Shown in pieces: positions 17,926-26,880 of a stretch of DNA of 32,193 nucleotides. The position numbers and the translations under genes are program-made. This DNA is from an uncultured Paracoccus sp. (GTDB lineage Bacteria; Pseudomonadota; Alphaproteobacteria; Rhodobacterales; Rhodobacteraceae), in assembly GCA_934533075.1 (NCBI GenBank), contig CAKTBJ010000034.1:1-32193 (forward strand), written 5' to 3'. Every line of letters starts with the position of its first letter. The first letter of the stretch is position 1. The notes under the pieces are model-generated. The model was given only the letters and a program-made list of their open reading frames with translations. It had not been told where the DNA came from and ran no database searches.

Positions 17926-18545
17926 CCCGCAGGCCGGCAGTTCCCGCCCAGGGCACCCGCCGCCCAGTTGCCGATCTGGTCGAACAGGCTTTGCGCGCCG
18001 GCATCGAAACCGGCGATCAGCACCGGCGTCGCGGTGCTTTCCACCGGCACGCTGACCGCGAAATTCTGCCGCGCTACGACGCGGGTCGACATCTCGTCCA
18101 CGATCTGCGCCGACAGCGCCATCGTCACCATCGCGCCCTTGCCCTGCACCACGGCGCTGAAATCGCCGATCTCGCTCAGCAGGGCGTAATCGCCGCTGCT
18201 GCCCAGCGGCGCGCGGCCGACATGGCTGAACAGGTTGTAATCCGACAGCCGCCGCACCATCAGCGTCTGCACCATCACCGGCACGCTGTCGCCCCATTGC
18301 GCATCGGGAAGATACTGGATCTGCAAGGGGTTGGGTCGCACGAGGATGCGTTCGCTGTCGATGGGACCGGCGGCTTTCGGCGCCTCGATCACCAGTTCCA
18401 CCGCGCGGGCGCGCCCGCAGTTCATCGCCGGCCCGGTCTCGCGCAGCTCGAACACGTCGCGCTTGGGGCCGCCGGACAGCGCGCCCAGCGCCGCACAGCC
18501 GGAGGTCAGCAACAGCGCGGCGAGGAGGGGAAGAGCACGGATCAT
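17922..18545 (-). CDS. ABC-type transport auxiliary lipoprotein (PqiC-like)
   Basis: This 207-residue protein has a lipoprotein signal peptide with lipobox LTSGC, so Cys17 is the lipidated residue. The rest fits the PqiC-like auxiliary lipoprotein family: VFELRE, IDSERILVRPNPLQIQYLPDAQWGDSVPVMVQTLMVRRLSD. Such proteins sit at the outer membrane and work with MCE systems in lipid transport. It starts 9 bases after the MCE gene stop, with TGAGGTG before its ATG, and is the last gene of the mlaE-mlaF-MCE run. The 3' end overlaps the convergent DUF1801 gene by four bases. Confidence 0.88.
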   Translation of the reverse strand: MIRALPLLAALLLTSGCAALGALSGGPKRDVFELRETGPAMNCGRARAVELVIEAPKAAGPIDSERILVRPNPLQIQYLPDAQWGDSVPVMVQTLMVRRLSDYNLFSHVGRAPLGSSGDYALLSEIGDFSAVVQGKGAMVTMALSAQIVDEMSTRVVARQNFAVSVPVESTATPVLIAGFDAGAQSLFDQIGNWAAGALGGNCRPAG

Positions 18546-18554
18546 CGGGACACC

Positions 18555-19817
18555 TCAGCGACGGAATTCGGGTTGGCGCGGGCCGGTGATGACCTGCGCG
18601 GGATTGCGGCGAAGCGCGGTGACGAGTTGGTTGAGATTCTCCACCAGCCCGCGCGCGTCGCGGGCGACGGAGGTGAACTGCACCAGCCCGTCGCGGGTGA
18701 AAGCCTGCACCGGGCCGCGCGCGCCGTCCAGCATCGACTGAAGGCTGGTGAAGGCGCTGTCGGCGCTGTCGGCGGCGGATCGCAGGCGCTCGGTGATCTG
18801 CGGGATGTCGGCGCTGACCTGATCCACGGCTTCGCCGAAGCTGGTCAGGGTGCTGCGCAGGTCGGCCAGCACCGGGGCGATGTCGGTGTCGATCACCCCG
18901 CTGGCGCCGTCGAAGGTGCGCGTGGCCGAGGTCAGCGTGGCGTCCAGCCCGTCCATCGAGGCCAGCGCCCGATCCGCGAAGGCCCCGGCCTTGTCGGCGG
19001 CATCCTGCAAGCGCGTGGTCAGGCCGCCAAGGTCGCCATCAACATATTCACGCACCGAATCAAGCGTCTGCGTGGCCGAGGCAAGGGTTTCATCCGCGCG
19101 CCCAGCAGCCTGCGTGAACTGTTCCAGCGCGGCATCGGCCTTGTCCAGCGTGGTCCGCGCGCTGTCCGACAGGCCGGTGATATGCTCGCCAAAGCCGGAA
19201 ATCGCGTCGGCGGTCTCGGCGATCGCGCCGGTGGCCGAGGAAATATCCGCGATCGCCGCGTCGAGATTGCCGCTGGAGCGTTCGATATTGTCGAGGATAC
19301 TGGTCACACGCGCCTGATTGTCCTCGCCCAGCAGCACGGTCAGCTGCTCGGCCACGGTGTTCAGCTTCTCGATGATCTGCGGTCCCTGATCCGACAGGGT
19401 TTGCAGGGCCGAGGCCACGGCCTTGATCTCCGGCACGCCATTGCTGCGATCCATCAGGGGGGCATTGGCGCTGCCGGCGGTGATGCCGACCAGCGTCACG
19501 CCGGTGACCCCCTGCGATTCCAGCGAAGCCTGCGAATCGATGCGCACCGGCGTGTCGCGCGCCACCTCCAGCCGGACCCGCACCCGGCCGCTGCCGTCCT
19601 CGGCCAGCTGCATGTCCATGACCTGCCCGACCGGCAGGCCGGCAAAGCGCACCTGCGAGGCGCGCGACAGGCCCGAAACCTCGGGGAAATACACGTCGTA
19701 ATAGTCGAACTGGCGATCCAGCTCGATCTTGGCGAACCACATCAGGAAGGCCAGAAGCCCGAGGAAACCGGCCAGCGTGACCGCCCCGACCAGAAGGTAA
19801 TTCGCACGGGTTTCCAT
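18555..19817 (-). CDS. MCE-domain protein (MlaD-like)
   Basis: This 420-residue protein is anchored by an N-terminal helix (about residues 8-29) and has one MCE domain (about 37-115: YDVYFPEVSGLSRASQVRFAGLPVGQV...TGVTLVGI). The remaining 300 residues are a long, heptad-rich alpha-helical tail (IADISSATGAIAETADAISG and similar). In known systems MCE domains form hexameric rings that carry lipids between the membranes. The tail could form a periplasmic needle, as in longer MCE proteins. Start at METRANYLLVG, with AGGGGA upstream. It is four bases downstream of the mlaF stop. It is clearly longer than E. coli MlaD (about 180 residues). Confidence 0.93.
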   Translation of the reverse strand: METRANYLLVGAVTLAGFLGLLAFLMWFAKIELDRQFDYYDVYFPEVSGLSRASQVRFAGLPVGQVMDMQLAEDGSGRVRVRLEVARDTPVRIDSQASLESQGVTGVTLVGITAGSANAPLMDRSNGVPEIKAVASALQTLSDQGPQIIEKLNTVAEQLTVLLGEDNQARVTSILDNIERSSGNLDAAIADISSATGAIAETADAISGFGEHITGLSDSARTTLDKADAALEQFTQAAGRADETLASATQTLDSVREYVDGDLGGLTTRLQDAADKAGAFADRALASMDGLDATLTSATRTFDGASGVIDTDIAPVLADLRSTLTSFGEAVDQVSADIPQITERLRSAADSADSAFTSLQSMLDGARGPVQAFTRDGLVQFTSVARDARGLVENLNQLVTALRRNPAQVITGPRQPEFRR

Positions 19818-19821
19818 CGGC

Positions 19822-20589
19822 TTATCCCCTGTCTGCGGCCATCGCCGCGCGTGCGCGGGGGCCGTGGAAATATTCATGCACCCAAGGGTGATCGACCTTC
19901 AGCATGTCGGCCATCGTGCCGGTGGCCAGCACATGCTTTTCCGCCAGCACCGCGATGCGGTCGCAGCAGGCATGCAGCGTATCCAGGTCATGCGTGACCA
20001 GAAACACCGACAGGTTCAGCGACCGCGACAGCCCCTTGATCAGCTTGTCGAAAGCGTCCGCCCCGATCGGGTCCAGCCCGGCGGTCGGCTCGTCCAGGAA
20101 CACGATCTCCGGGTCCAGCGCCAGGGCGCGGGCCAGCCCGGCGCGCTTGCGCATGCCGCCCGACAGCTCGGCCGGATACTTGTCGTTGGCCAGCCAGGGC
20201 AGGCCGGACAGCGAGACCTTCAGTTCCGCCAGCGCGGCGCGGGTCTCGGCGTCCAGCGGCAGGGCGCGCAGCGGCACCTCGACATTCTCGCGCACGTTCA
20301 GCGAGGAAAACAGCGCCCCGTCCTGGAACATCACCCCCCAGCGGCGTTCCAGCGCGGCGCGCTCGGCGCCGTGGGTGTTGTGGACATCGGTGCCGAAGAC
20401 GCGCACCGTGCCGGCCTCGGGGCGTTTCAGCCCGACGATGGTGCGCAGCAGCACCGACTTGCCGGTGCCCGAGCCGCCGACCACGCCCAGGATCTCGCCC
20501 CGCCGCAGGTCGAGGTCCAGATTCTCGTGGATGACGTGGCTGCCGAACTGGCTGCGCAAGCCCCTGACCTCGATGACGTTTTCGGTCAT
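19822..20589 (-). CDS. mlaF: ABC transporter ATP-binding protein, MlaF type
   Basis: This 255-residue ATPase powers the lipid transporter formed with the MlaE-like permease and MCE protein. Walker A is GGSGTGKS (38-45). The Q-loop is VMFQDGALFSSLNVRENV, a form typical of MlaF. The signature is LSGGMRKRAGLARAL, Walker B is EIVFLDEPTAGLDPI and the switch histidine is in LVTHDL. Its start codon overlaps the stop of the permease gene (ATGA). The gene symbol is by similarity; whether the direction of lipid transport matches the Mla system is not shown by the sequence. Confidence 0.94.
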   Translation of the reverse strand: MTENVIEVRGLRSQFGSHVIHENLDLDLRRGEILGVVGGSGTGKSVLLRTIVGLKRPEAGTVRVFGTDVHNTHGAERAALERRWGVMFQDGALFSSLNVRENVEVPLRALPLDAETRAALAELKVSLSGLPWLANDKYPAELSGGMRKRAGLARALALDPEIVFLDEPTAGLDPIGADAFDKLIKGLSRSLNLSVFLVTHDLDTLHACCDRIAVLAEKHVLATGTMADMLKVDHPWVHEYFHGPRARAAMAADRG

Positions 20590-21686
20590 ATCCCCACCTG
20601 CGCGAAGAAGATCGAGAACAGCGCATCCGCCACGATCACCGCGAAGATGGCGCTGACCACGGCGTTCGAGGTCATCCGCCCCAGCGATTCAGCGTCGGAG
20701 CCGACCTTCATCCCGGCCTGCACGCCGATAATGCCGATGATGACGGCGAAGACCGGCGCCTTCACCAGCCCGACGATGACGTGGTTGACGCTGGTGTCGG
20801 CGATCAGGCGGGTGCGGAACATGGCGGGCGAGACGCCCAGCTCGATCCACGACATGATGGCGCCGCCGACCAGCCCGGCCACGTCCGCGACCAGCCCCAG
20901 CAAGGGCAGGGTGATGATCAGCGCCAACACCCGCGGCACCAGCAGCACCAGGTCCGGGTCCAGCCCGAGGGTGCGCATGGCGTCGATCTCCTCGCGCATC
21001 TTCATCGAGCCGATGGAGGCCGTCAGCGCCGAGGCCGTGCGCCCCGCCACGATGATCGCGGTCAGCAGGATGCCCAGCTCGCGCAGGATCGAGATGGCGA
21101 TCAGGTCCACCACGAAGACCTCGGCGCCGAACTGGCGCAGCTGCGCGGACCCCTGGAAGGCCAGCACCACGCCGATCAGGAAGGCCATCAGCGCCACGAT
21201 GGGCACGGCCTTCAGCCCGGTCTCCTGGCAGTGATGGACCAGCGAGGTCAGGCGGAATTCCGAGGGGTGGCGGATGCAGCGCGCCAGCCCGGCCAGGAAG
21301 CGGCCCAGATATTCGGTCAGCGCCAGCAGATAGGCCCAGCCCGAGGCCATGCGCTGGCCCAGCTCGGTCAGCGAGCGGCGCCACCAGACCGGCGCCGCCT
21401 GCGGCGGGTCGGGCACCGGCATCGCCGGCCTGATGCTGTCGTAGAGGCTGCGATGGGCGTCGCTGAACCCGTCCAGCGCGGCGCCCGCCGCCTCGGCACG
21501 GGCCAGATACCAGCAGCCGGCGGTGTCCAGCGCCGTCAGCCCGGACAGATCGACCCGCCGCGCCTCCAGTTGCCGGGGCAGGTCCGCCAGCGCCTGCACC
21601 ACCAGCCCGCCGGCCAGCGTCACCGCATCGCCCTCGCGCGCGAGGCGCAGGCCGCTGGCTGGGGGCAGGGTGGTTTCCGTGGTCAA
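20586..21686 (-). CDS. mlaE: MlaE-type lipid ABC permease with N-terminal STAS domain
   Basis: This is a 366-residue protein. Residues of about 12-100 form a STAS-like domain (LPRQLEARRVDLSGLTALDTAGCWYLARAEAAG) like the separate MlaB of E. coli. The rest is the MlaE permease with about five membrane helices and the signature ELGILLTAIIVAGRTASALTASIGSMKMREEIDAMRTLGLDP. The best start is TTG at 21686: AAGGA lies 6 bases upstream and the protein then begins MTTETTLPPASG. No ATG lies near the beginning of the domain. It is the first gene of a four-gene run (permease, ATPase, MCE, lipoprotein); the TetR gene ends about 115 bases upstream on the same strand. Confidence 0.92.
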   Translation of the reverse strand: MTTETTLPPASGLRLAREGDAVTLAGGLVVQALADLPRQLEARRVDLSGLTALDTAGCWYLARAEAAGAALDGFSDAHRSLYDSIRPAMPVPDPPQAAPVWWRRSLTELGQRMASGWAYLLALTEYLGRFLAGLARCIRHPSEFRLTSLVHHCQETGLKAVPIVALMAFLIGVVLAFQGSAQLRQFGAEVFVVDLIAISILRELGILLTAIIVAGRTASALTASIGSMKMREEIDAMRTLGLDPDLVLLVPRVLALIITLPLLGLVADVAGLVGGAIMSWIELGVSPAMFRTRLIADTSVNHVIVGLVKAPVFAVIIGIIGVQAGMKVGSDAESLGRMTSNAVVSAIFAVIVADALFSIFFAQVGI

Positions 21687-21802
21687 ATCAAGTCCTTCGG
21701 GCCTGTCGCCCCCCCTTGTCGCCCGCGCGGACCCGATTGACCAGCGTTCCGTAAGGGCAAAGCGGGGCGGGCGCTCGGGCTGTGGTCCGGCTGCAACGCA
21801 CC

Positions 21803-22336
21803 TTATGCCGTCAGCCTCGCGCGCAGGGCGGCGACGAAACCGGCCAGCTCCTCGTCCGAGGGCGCATGCATGCCCAGCAGCCGGCCGCTGCGCCAGCCCT
21901 GGATGGCATAGAAGGCCAGTTCCACCAGCAGCGGGTCGCCGGCATTGGCGCGCAGCCGTGCCAGCACCCGCGCCTGGAAGGCCGCGACCGGGGCGAGGAT
22001 GGCCGGGTCCTCGGCCAGCGCCGCCAGCAGCCCGCCGGCCGGGGGCTTGCACCGCCATTCGGCAAGGAAATGCTCAAGCAGCGTCAGAATCAGCGCATTG
22101 GGGCGGGCGGGTTCGTCGCCCTCAGCCAGCAAAGCTTCGATCTTTTCAAGGTAATCCTCGACAAGAGCCTGCAATAGGACGCTTTTTGTGGGAAAGTGGT
22201 AAAGCAACCCACCCTTGGATATGCCCGCCCGTGACGCCACGGCATCCAGCGAAACCATGCCGGCGCCGCTTTCGGTGGCGATGGCATCGGCGGCGCGCAG
22301 GATGCGCTCGCGGGTGGAAGGCGGGGGCATGACCAT
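21803..22336 (-). CDS. TetR-family transcriptional regulator
   Basis: This 177-residue protein has an N-terminal TetR DNA-binding domain (about residues 8-60: RERILRAADAIATESGAGMVSLDAVASRAGISKGGLLYHFPTKSVLLQALVEDYLEKI). The recognition helix lies around SKGGLLYHF, and the C-terminal half is a variable ligand domain. Two in-frame ATGs (22336 and 22330) are possible and neither has a strong ribosome-binding site. It is divergent from the RND efflux genes. The intergenic region holds a perfect palindrome in the pump promoter, so it most likely represses the pump and itself, and releases DNA when a pump substrate binds. The ligand is unknown. Confidence 0.93.
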   Translation of the reverse strand: MVMPPPSTRERILRAADAIATESGAGMVSLDAVASRAGISKGGLLYHFPTKSVLLQALVEDYLEKIEALLAEGDEPARPNALILTLLEHFLAEWRCKPPAGGLLAALAEDPAILAPVAAFQARVLARLRANAGDPLLVELAFYAIQGWRSGRLLGMHAPSDEELAGFVAALRARLTA

Positions 22337-22355
22337 CGGCGGGGGCCTGGGTGAA

Positions 22356-22382
22356 TTGACGAAACCGTCCAGACGGTATAGT
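22356..22382 (+). promoter_or_regulatory. RND operon promoter overlapped by a TetR-type operator
   Basis: TTGACG (22356-22361) and TATAGT (22377-22382) form a promoter with a short 15-base spacer. The spacer is filled by a perfect inverted repeat, ACCGTC-CA-GACGGT (22364-22377). A repressor bound there would block RNA polymerase directly. The divergent TetR gene is the obvious candidate regulator. Confidence 0.7.
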
Positions 22383-22479
22383 GCGCGGGGCGACAGATCA
22401 AGATGAACGGGCAAGGGCGCGGCCGAGGGTCGCAGACCCCGCCCGGACATGATTCGGCAATACGTTCCGGGGGCCTCGC

Positions 22480-23757
22480 GTGATAAAGCGTCTCATTATC
22501 GCCATCATCCTTCTGGTCCTGGTGGGCGGCAGCCTGGTGGGATACAACCTTCTTCGCCAGCGCCTGATCGGCGCCTTCTTCGCCAGCATGCCCGAGCAGG
22601 TGATGCCCGTGACCACCATCACCGTGGCGCCCAGCGACTGGCGCCCGGAACTGGCGGCCATCGGCACCGTCAAGGCCGCGCAGGGCGTGGACCTGACCGT
22701 GGAAGGCGCCGGCATCGTGCGCAGCGTCGAGTTTTCCGCCAATGAAAAGGTCGAGGCCGGCGCCACCCTGCTGACGCTGGACGACGAGACCCAGCGCGCC
22801 GATGTCGAGGCCGCGCGCACCCAGGCCGCACTGGCCCAGACCAACCTGGACCGGGCGCGCCAGCTTTCGGCGCGCGGGGTGACGGCGGATGCCAATCTGG
22901 ACACCACCGCCTCGAATGCCCGCGCCGCCGAGGCGCAGGTGGCCCGCGCCGAGGCCGTGCTGAAGACCCGGACGCTGGTGGCGCCGTTTTCCGGCACCAT
23001 CGGCCTGCCGCAGGTCGATCCGGGCAGCTATATCGCGCCGGGCACCGTGGTGGCGACCTTGCAGGACCTCGACCGGATGCGCGTCGATTTCAGCCTGCCC
23101 GAGCAGGATCTGGAGAACCTGCATATCGGGCAGGCGATCCGGGTCATGGTGGACGTGTCCGACGATTCGCGCACCTTCGCCGGCGAGATCACCGGCATCG
23201 ACCCCAAGGTGGACGCCGCCAGCCGCATGCTGAAGCTGCGGGGCGAGTTGGAGAATGCCGGCGGCGCGCTGACGCCGGGCCAGTTCGTGCGCGTGGCCGT
23301 GGCGCTGCCGCAGGAGGCCGGCGTGCTGGCGCTGCCGCAAACGGCGGTGATGTCCAGCCTTTACGGCGATTTCGTCTATGTCGTGCGCGAGCGCGCGCCC
23401 AGGCCCCCCGCGCCGCCGCGCGACCCGGCCGAGATGGACCTGCTGGACCGCATCGCGGCCAGGATGATGGAGGGCAGCGCCCCCCCGCCGCCTGCCGATG
23501 ACGTGCCTCCGGCCCCGGTGCTGGAGGTCGTGCAGGTCTTCGTGCAGGTCGGGCGGCGCTCGGGCGGGCTGGTGGAGGTCGTGGGCGACACGATCAAGCC
23601 GGGCGACCAGATCGTCAGCTCCGGCCAGAACCGGCTGGCGAACGGCCAGCAGGTCAATGTAGACAATTCCGTGACCCCTGACGGGCAGGGCCAGACGGCG
23701 CCCGCCGGGGCGGTGCAGGGCGCCGATGGCGGTCAAAGCGACGGGGCTTCCGGGTAA
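22480..23757 (+). CDS. RND efflux pump periplasmic adaptor subunit
   Basis: This 425-residue membrane-fusion protein links the RND pump to an outer-membrane channel. An N-terminal anchor helix (about residues 4-22) is followed by the lipoyl/barrel-sandwich region (GTVKAAQGVDLTVEGAGIVRSVEFSANEKVEAGATLLTLDDE), a short helical hairpin, the second lipoyl half (LVAPFSGTIGLPQVDPGSYIAPGT) and a beta-barrel. Between barrel and membrane-proximal domain there is an unusual Pro-rich insert (about 304-347, APRPPAPPRDP...). The start is a GTG at 22480, preceded by CCGGGGG; no ATG lies before the membrane helix. Its stop overlaps the pump gene (TAATG). No outer-membrane TolC-type gene is in the window. Confidence 0.94.
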   Translation: MIKRLIIAIILLVLVGGSLVGYNLLRQRLIGAFFASMPEQVMPVTTITVAPSDWRPELAAIGTVKAAQGVDLTVEGAGIVRSVEFSANEKVEAGATLLTLDDETQRADVEAARTQAALAQTNLDRARQLSARGVTADANLDTTASNARAAEAQVARAEAVLKTRTLVAPFSGTIGLPQVDPGSYIAPGTVVATLQDLDRMRVDFSLPEQDLENLHIGQAIRVMVDVSDDSRTFAGEITGIDPKVDAASRMLKLRGELENAGGALTPGQFVRVAVALPQEAGVLALPQTAVMSSLYGDFVYVVRERAPRPPAPPRDPAEMDLLDRIAARMMEGSAPPPPADDVPPAPVLEVVQVFVQVGRRSGGLVEVVGDTIKPGDQIVSSGQNRLANGQQVNVDNSVTPDGQGQTAPAGAVQGADGGQSDGASG

Positions 23758-26700
23758 TGAGCCTTTCCGACATTTTCATCAAGCGGCCGGTCCTGACCAC
23801 GGTCTTCGGCCTGATCATGATCCTGCTGGGCCTGCTGGGGGCGGTGAACCTGCAAATCCGGCAATACCCGGAGGTGGACGAGACCGTCGTCACCGTCACC
23901 ACCGTCTATCCGGGCGCCTCGGCCGACCTGATCCAGGGCTTCATCACCTCGCCCATCGCGGCGGCGGTTTCGACGGCCGAGGGGGTGGATTACGTCACCA
24001 CCACCTCGCGGCCCTCGGCCTCGACGGTCTCGGTGAACATGCGGCTGGGCGCCGACCCGGACGTGGCGCTGACCGAAGTCATGTCCAAGGTGCAGGAGGT
24101 GCGCAGCCAGCTGCCGTCCGATGCCCGCGACCCGACCATCGTCAAGGGCACCGGCATGACCTTCGCCACGATGTATCTGGCGATGCAGAACCCCAACATG
24201 ACGCCGGAGCAGATCACCGAATACATCAAGCGGGTGGTCCGGCCGCGCATGTCCACCATCGACGGCGTGGCCGAGGTGCAGATCCTCGGCGCGGCGGACT
24301 ATGCCATGCGGGTCTGGATCGACCCGGTGCTGCTGGCCAGCCGCGGCGTCACCGCCGCCGAGGTCGCGGGCGCCATCAACAACGCCAACTTCCTGGCCGC
24401 GCCCGGCAAGACCCGCAACGAGCTGACCGCCTACGCCATCACGATGGAATCGACCCTGCAATCGCCCGAGGTGTTCGGCGAATTGCCGATCAGCGGCTCG
24501 GGCGACGACGTGGTGCGGCTGCGCGACGTGGCGCGGATCGAGCTGGCGGCCGAGAACCAGGACATGATCGTCGAGTTCAACGGCCAGTCCGGCATCTTCC
24601 TGGGCGTGTTCCCCTCGCCGGGCGCCAACCCGCTGGAAGCGGCCTCCAACGTGCTCGCGGAACTGCCCGCCATCCGTCAGACCCTGCCCGAGGGCATGGA
24701 CATGACCCTCATGTATGACGCGACCGAGCAGATCTCGGCCTCGATCCGCGAGGTGCTGACCACCATCCTGGAGGCCACGATCATCGTGTCGGTGGTCATC
24801 CTGCTGTTCCTCGGCTCGCTGCGCTCGGTGCTGATCCCGGTGGCGGCCATCCCGCTGTCGCTGATCGGGGTGCTGTTCGCGCTGTATCTGGTGGGCTATT
24901 CGATCAACCTGCTGACGCTGCTGGCGCTGGTGCTGGCCATCACCATCGTGGTCGACGACGCCATCGTCGTGGTCGAGAACGTCCAGCGCCATGTCGACGA
25001 CGGCATGACGCCGATGCAGGCCACGTTCCGCTCGATGAAGGAGCTGGTGAACCCGATCATCGCGACCTCGCTGACGCTGGTTGCGGTGTTCATGCCGCTG
25101 CTGTTCACCGGCGGCCTTGTCGGCTCGCTGTTCAGGGAATTCGCGGTGACGCTGGCGGGGTCGGTGTTCCTGTCGGGCGTGGTGGCGCTGACCGTCTCGC
25201 CGATGATGGCGGCGCGCATCCTGCGGCCGTCCAAGGGGCAGGGCTTCCAGCAATGGCTGGACCGGAACTTCGTCAAGATCGAAGGCTGGTATGCCCGCCG
25301 CGTCGAATCCTCGTTCGACTACCGGCCGGTGACGGTGCTGATCATGGCGGTGCTGATGGGGGTGACGGTGTTCCTGTTTACCCGCACCTCCTCGGAACTG
25401 GCGCCGGAGGAGGATAGCGGCGCCCTGCTGGCGATGGTGGACGGGCCGGCCTATGCGACCACGGATTACACCAGCCGCTTCATCGACCAGATGAACGACC
25501 TGACCGCCGGCATCCCCGAGGTCGCGGCCAGCTTTTCGGTCGTGGGCTTCGGCGGCGGCACCAATTCCGGCTTTGCCCTCTGGGCGCTGAAGGACTGGGC
25601 CGACCGCGACCGCTCGCAGGCGGAAATCCAGCAGGAATTGCAGGAGCGCATCGCGCCGGTCGCCGGCGTGCAGGCCTTTGTCTTCGCGCCGCCCTCGCTG
25701 CCCGGCGCGGGCGGGGGGCTGCCGATCTCCATCGTGGTGCAGTCCACCGGCACCCCGGCCGAGGTGTTCGAGGTCGCCCAGCAGATTCAGCAGCGCGCGC
25801 AGGCCTCGGGCAAGTTCATCATCGTGCAGAACTCGCTCTCGTTCGACACCACGCAGGTGGTGATCTCGATCGACCGCGACCGCGCGGCGGCGATGAACAT
25901 CCCGGCCAGCCAGATCGGTTCCACCCTGTCGCTGCTGGTCGGCGGCGGTGCCATCGGCCAGTTCGACCGCGATTCCGACAGCTATGACATCATCATGCAG
26001 GTCCCGGCCTTCTACCGCGACAATCCCGAGAAGCTGGGCGAGTTCCGGCTGCGCTCGCTGACCGGGGAAATGGTGCCGCTGTCGGCCGTGACCTCGATCC
26101 AGACCCGCGTGGCCCCCGCCGGGATCGAGCAGTTCAACCAGTTGAATTCGGCCACCATCTCGGCGCTGCCCATGCCGGGCGTGACCACCGGCGACGGCGT
26201 GGCCGACATCGAGGCCATCGCGCGCGAGGTCATGCCGGACGGGTTCTTCCTGGACTATTCCGGCCAGTCGCGCATCGAGAAGAACGAGGGCGCCGGCATC
26301 GCCGTGGCCTTCGCGCTGGCCATCGTGGTGATCTATCTGGTGCTGGCCGCGCAGTTCGAGAGCTTCCGCGACCCGTTCATCATCCTGATGTCGGTGCCGC
26401 TGTCGATCTTCGGGGTGATCGTGCCGCTGAATCTGGGTCTGGGGACGCTGAACATCTACAGCCAGATCGGGATGATCGCCCTGATCGGGATCATCACCAA
26501 GCACGGCATCCTGCTGGTCGACTTTGCCAACCAGTTGCGCCACGAGCGGGGCATGACCCGCGAGGCGGCGATGGTCGAGGCCGCGCGCCTGCGCTTCCGC
26601 CCGATCCTGATGACCACCATCGCCGGCGTGGCGGGGGTGGTGCCGCTGATGATCGCCTCGGGGGCCGGGGCCGCCGCGCGCGAGGCGATGGGTCTGGTGA

Positions 26701-26855
26701 TCTTCTCGGGGCTGGCGATCGGCACGCTGTTCACGCTGTTCGTGGTGCCCACCGTCTACACGCTGATCGCCCCGCGCGAGACGCCGCCCGAGGCGGAGGA
26801 ACCCGATCCCAACGCCCGCGCCCGTGCCCGGCTGGAGCATGAACACGCCGTTTGA
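23757..26855 (+). CDS. RND multidrug efflux permease (HAE1/AcrB family)
   Basis: This 1032-residue inner-membrane proton-drug antiporter begins LSDIFIKRPVLTTVFGLIMILLGL, as AcrB-type pumps do. Twelve membrane helices surround two large periplasmic loops. The proton-relay residues are present: D400 and D401 in IVVDDAIVVVENV, and K915 in IITKHGILLVDF. The start overlaps the adaptor stop by one base, so the two are translationally coupled. Which compounds it exports cannot be told. The length is normal for the hydrophobe/amphiphile exporter class, and a strong terminator follows. Confidence 0.96.
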   Translation: MSLSDIFIKRPVLTTVFGLIMILLGLLGAVNLQIRQYPEVDETVVTVTTVYPGASADLIQGFITSPIAAAVSTAEGVDYVTTTSRPSASTVSVNMRLGADPDVALTEVMSKVQEVRSQLPSDARDPTIVKGTGMTFATMYLAMQNPNMTPEQITEYIKRVVRPRMSTIDGVAEVQILGAADYAMRVWIDPVLLASRGVTAAEVAGAINNANFLAAPGKTRNELTAYAITMESTLQSPEVFGELPISGSGDDVVRLRDVARIELAAENQDMIVEFNGQSGIFLGVFPSPGANPLEAASNVLAELPAIRQTLPEGMDMTLMYDATEQISASIREVLTTILEATIIVSVVILLFLGSLRSVLIPVAAIPLSLIGVLFALYLVGYSINLLTLLALVLAITIVVDDAIVVVENVQRHVDDGMTPMQATFRSMKELVNPIIATSLTLVAVFMPLLFTGGLVGSLFREFAVTLAGSVFLSGVVALTVSPMMAARILRPSKGQGFQQWLDRNFVKIEGWYARRVESSFDYRPVTVLIMAVLMGVTVFLFTRTSSELAPEEDSGALLAMVDGPAYATTDYTSRFIDQMNDLTAGIPEVAASFSVVGFGGGTNSGFALWALKDWADRDRSQAEIQQELQERIAPVAGVQAFVFAPPSLPGAGGGLPISIVVQSTGTPAEVFEVAQQIQQRAQASGKFIIVQNSLSFDTTQVVISIDRDRAAAMNIPASQIGSTLSLLVGGGAIGQFDRDSDSYDIIMQVPAFYRDNPEKLGEFRLRSLTGEMVPLSAVTSIQTRVAPAGIEQFNQLNSATISALPMPGVTTGDGVADIEAIAREVMPDGFFLDYSGQSRIEKNEGAGIAVAFALAIVVIYLVLAAQFESFRDPFIILMSVPLSIFGVIVPLNLGLGTLNIYSQIGMIALIGIITKHGILLVDFANQLRHERGMTREAAMVEAARLRFRPILMTTIAGVAGVVPLMIASGAGAAAREAMGLVIFSGLAIGTLFTLFVVPTVYTLIAPRETPPEAEEPDPNARARARLEHEHAV

Positions 26856-26880
26856 GGCGGGCTTGCGGGACGACATTGCC

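Noticed and set aside
16120..18297. A 725-codon minus-strand open frame
   Set aside because: It is antisense to the kinase and DUF1801 genes and overlaps the lipoprotein gene in another frame; low complexity, no motifs.
16638..19997. A 1119-codon open frame on the plus strand
   Set aside because: It runs through the kinase gene out of frame and then opposite the lipoprotein and MCE genes. Its composition (Arg, Gly, Ala, Gln, His) and lack of motifs mark it as a GC-skew shadow.
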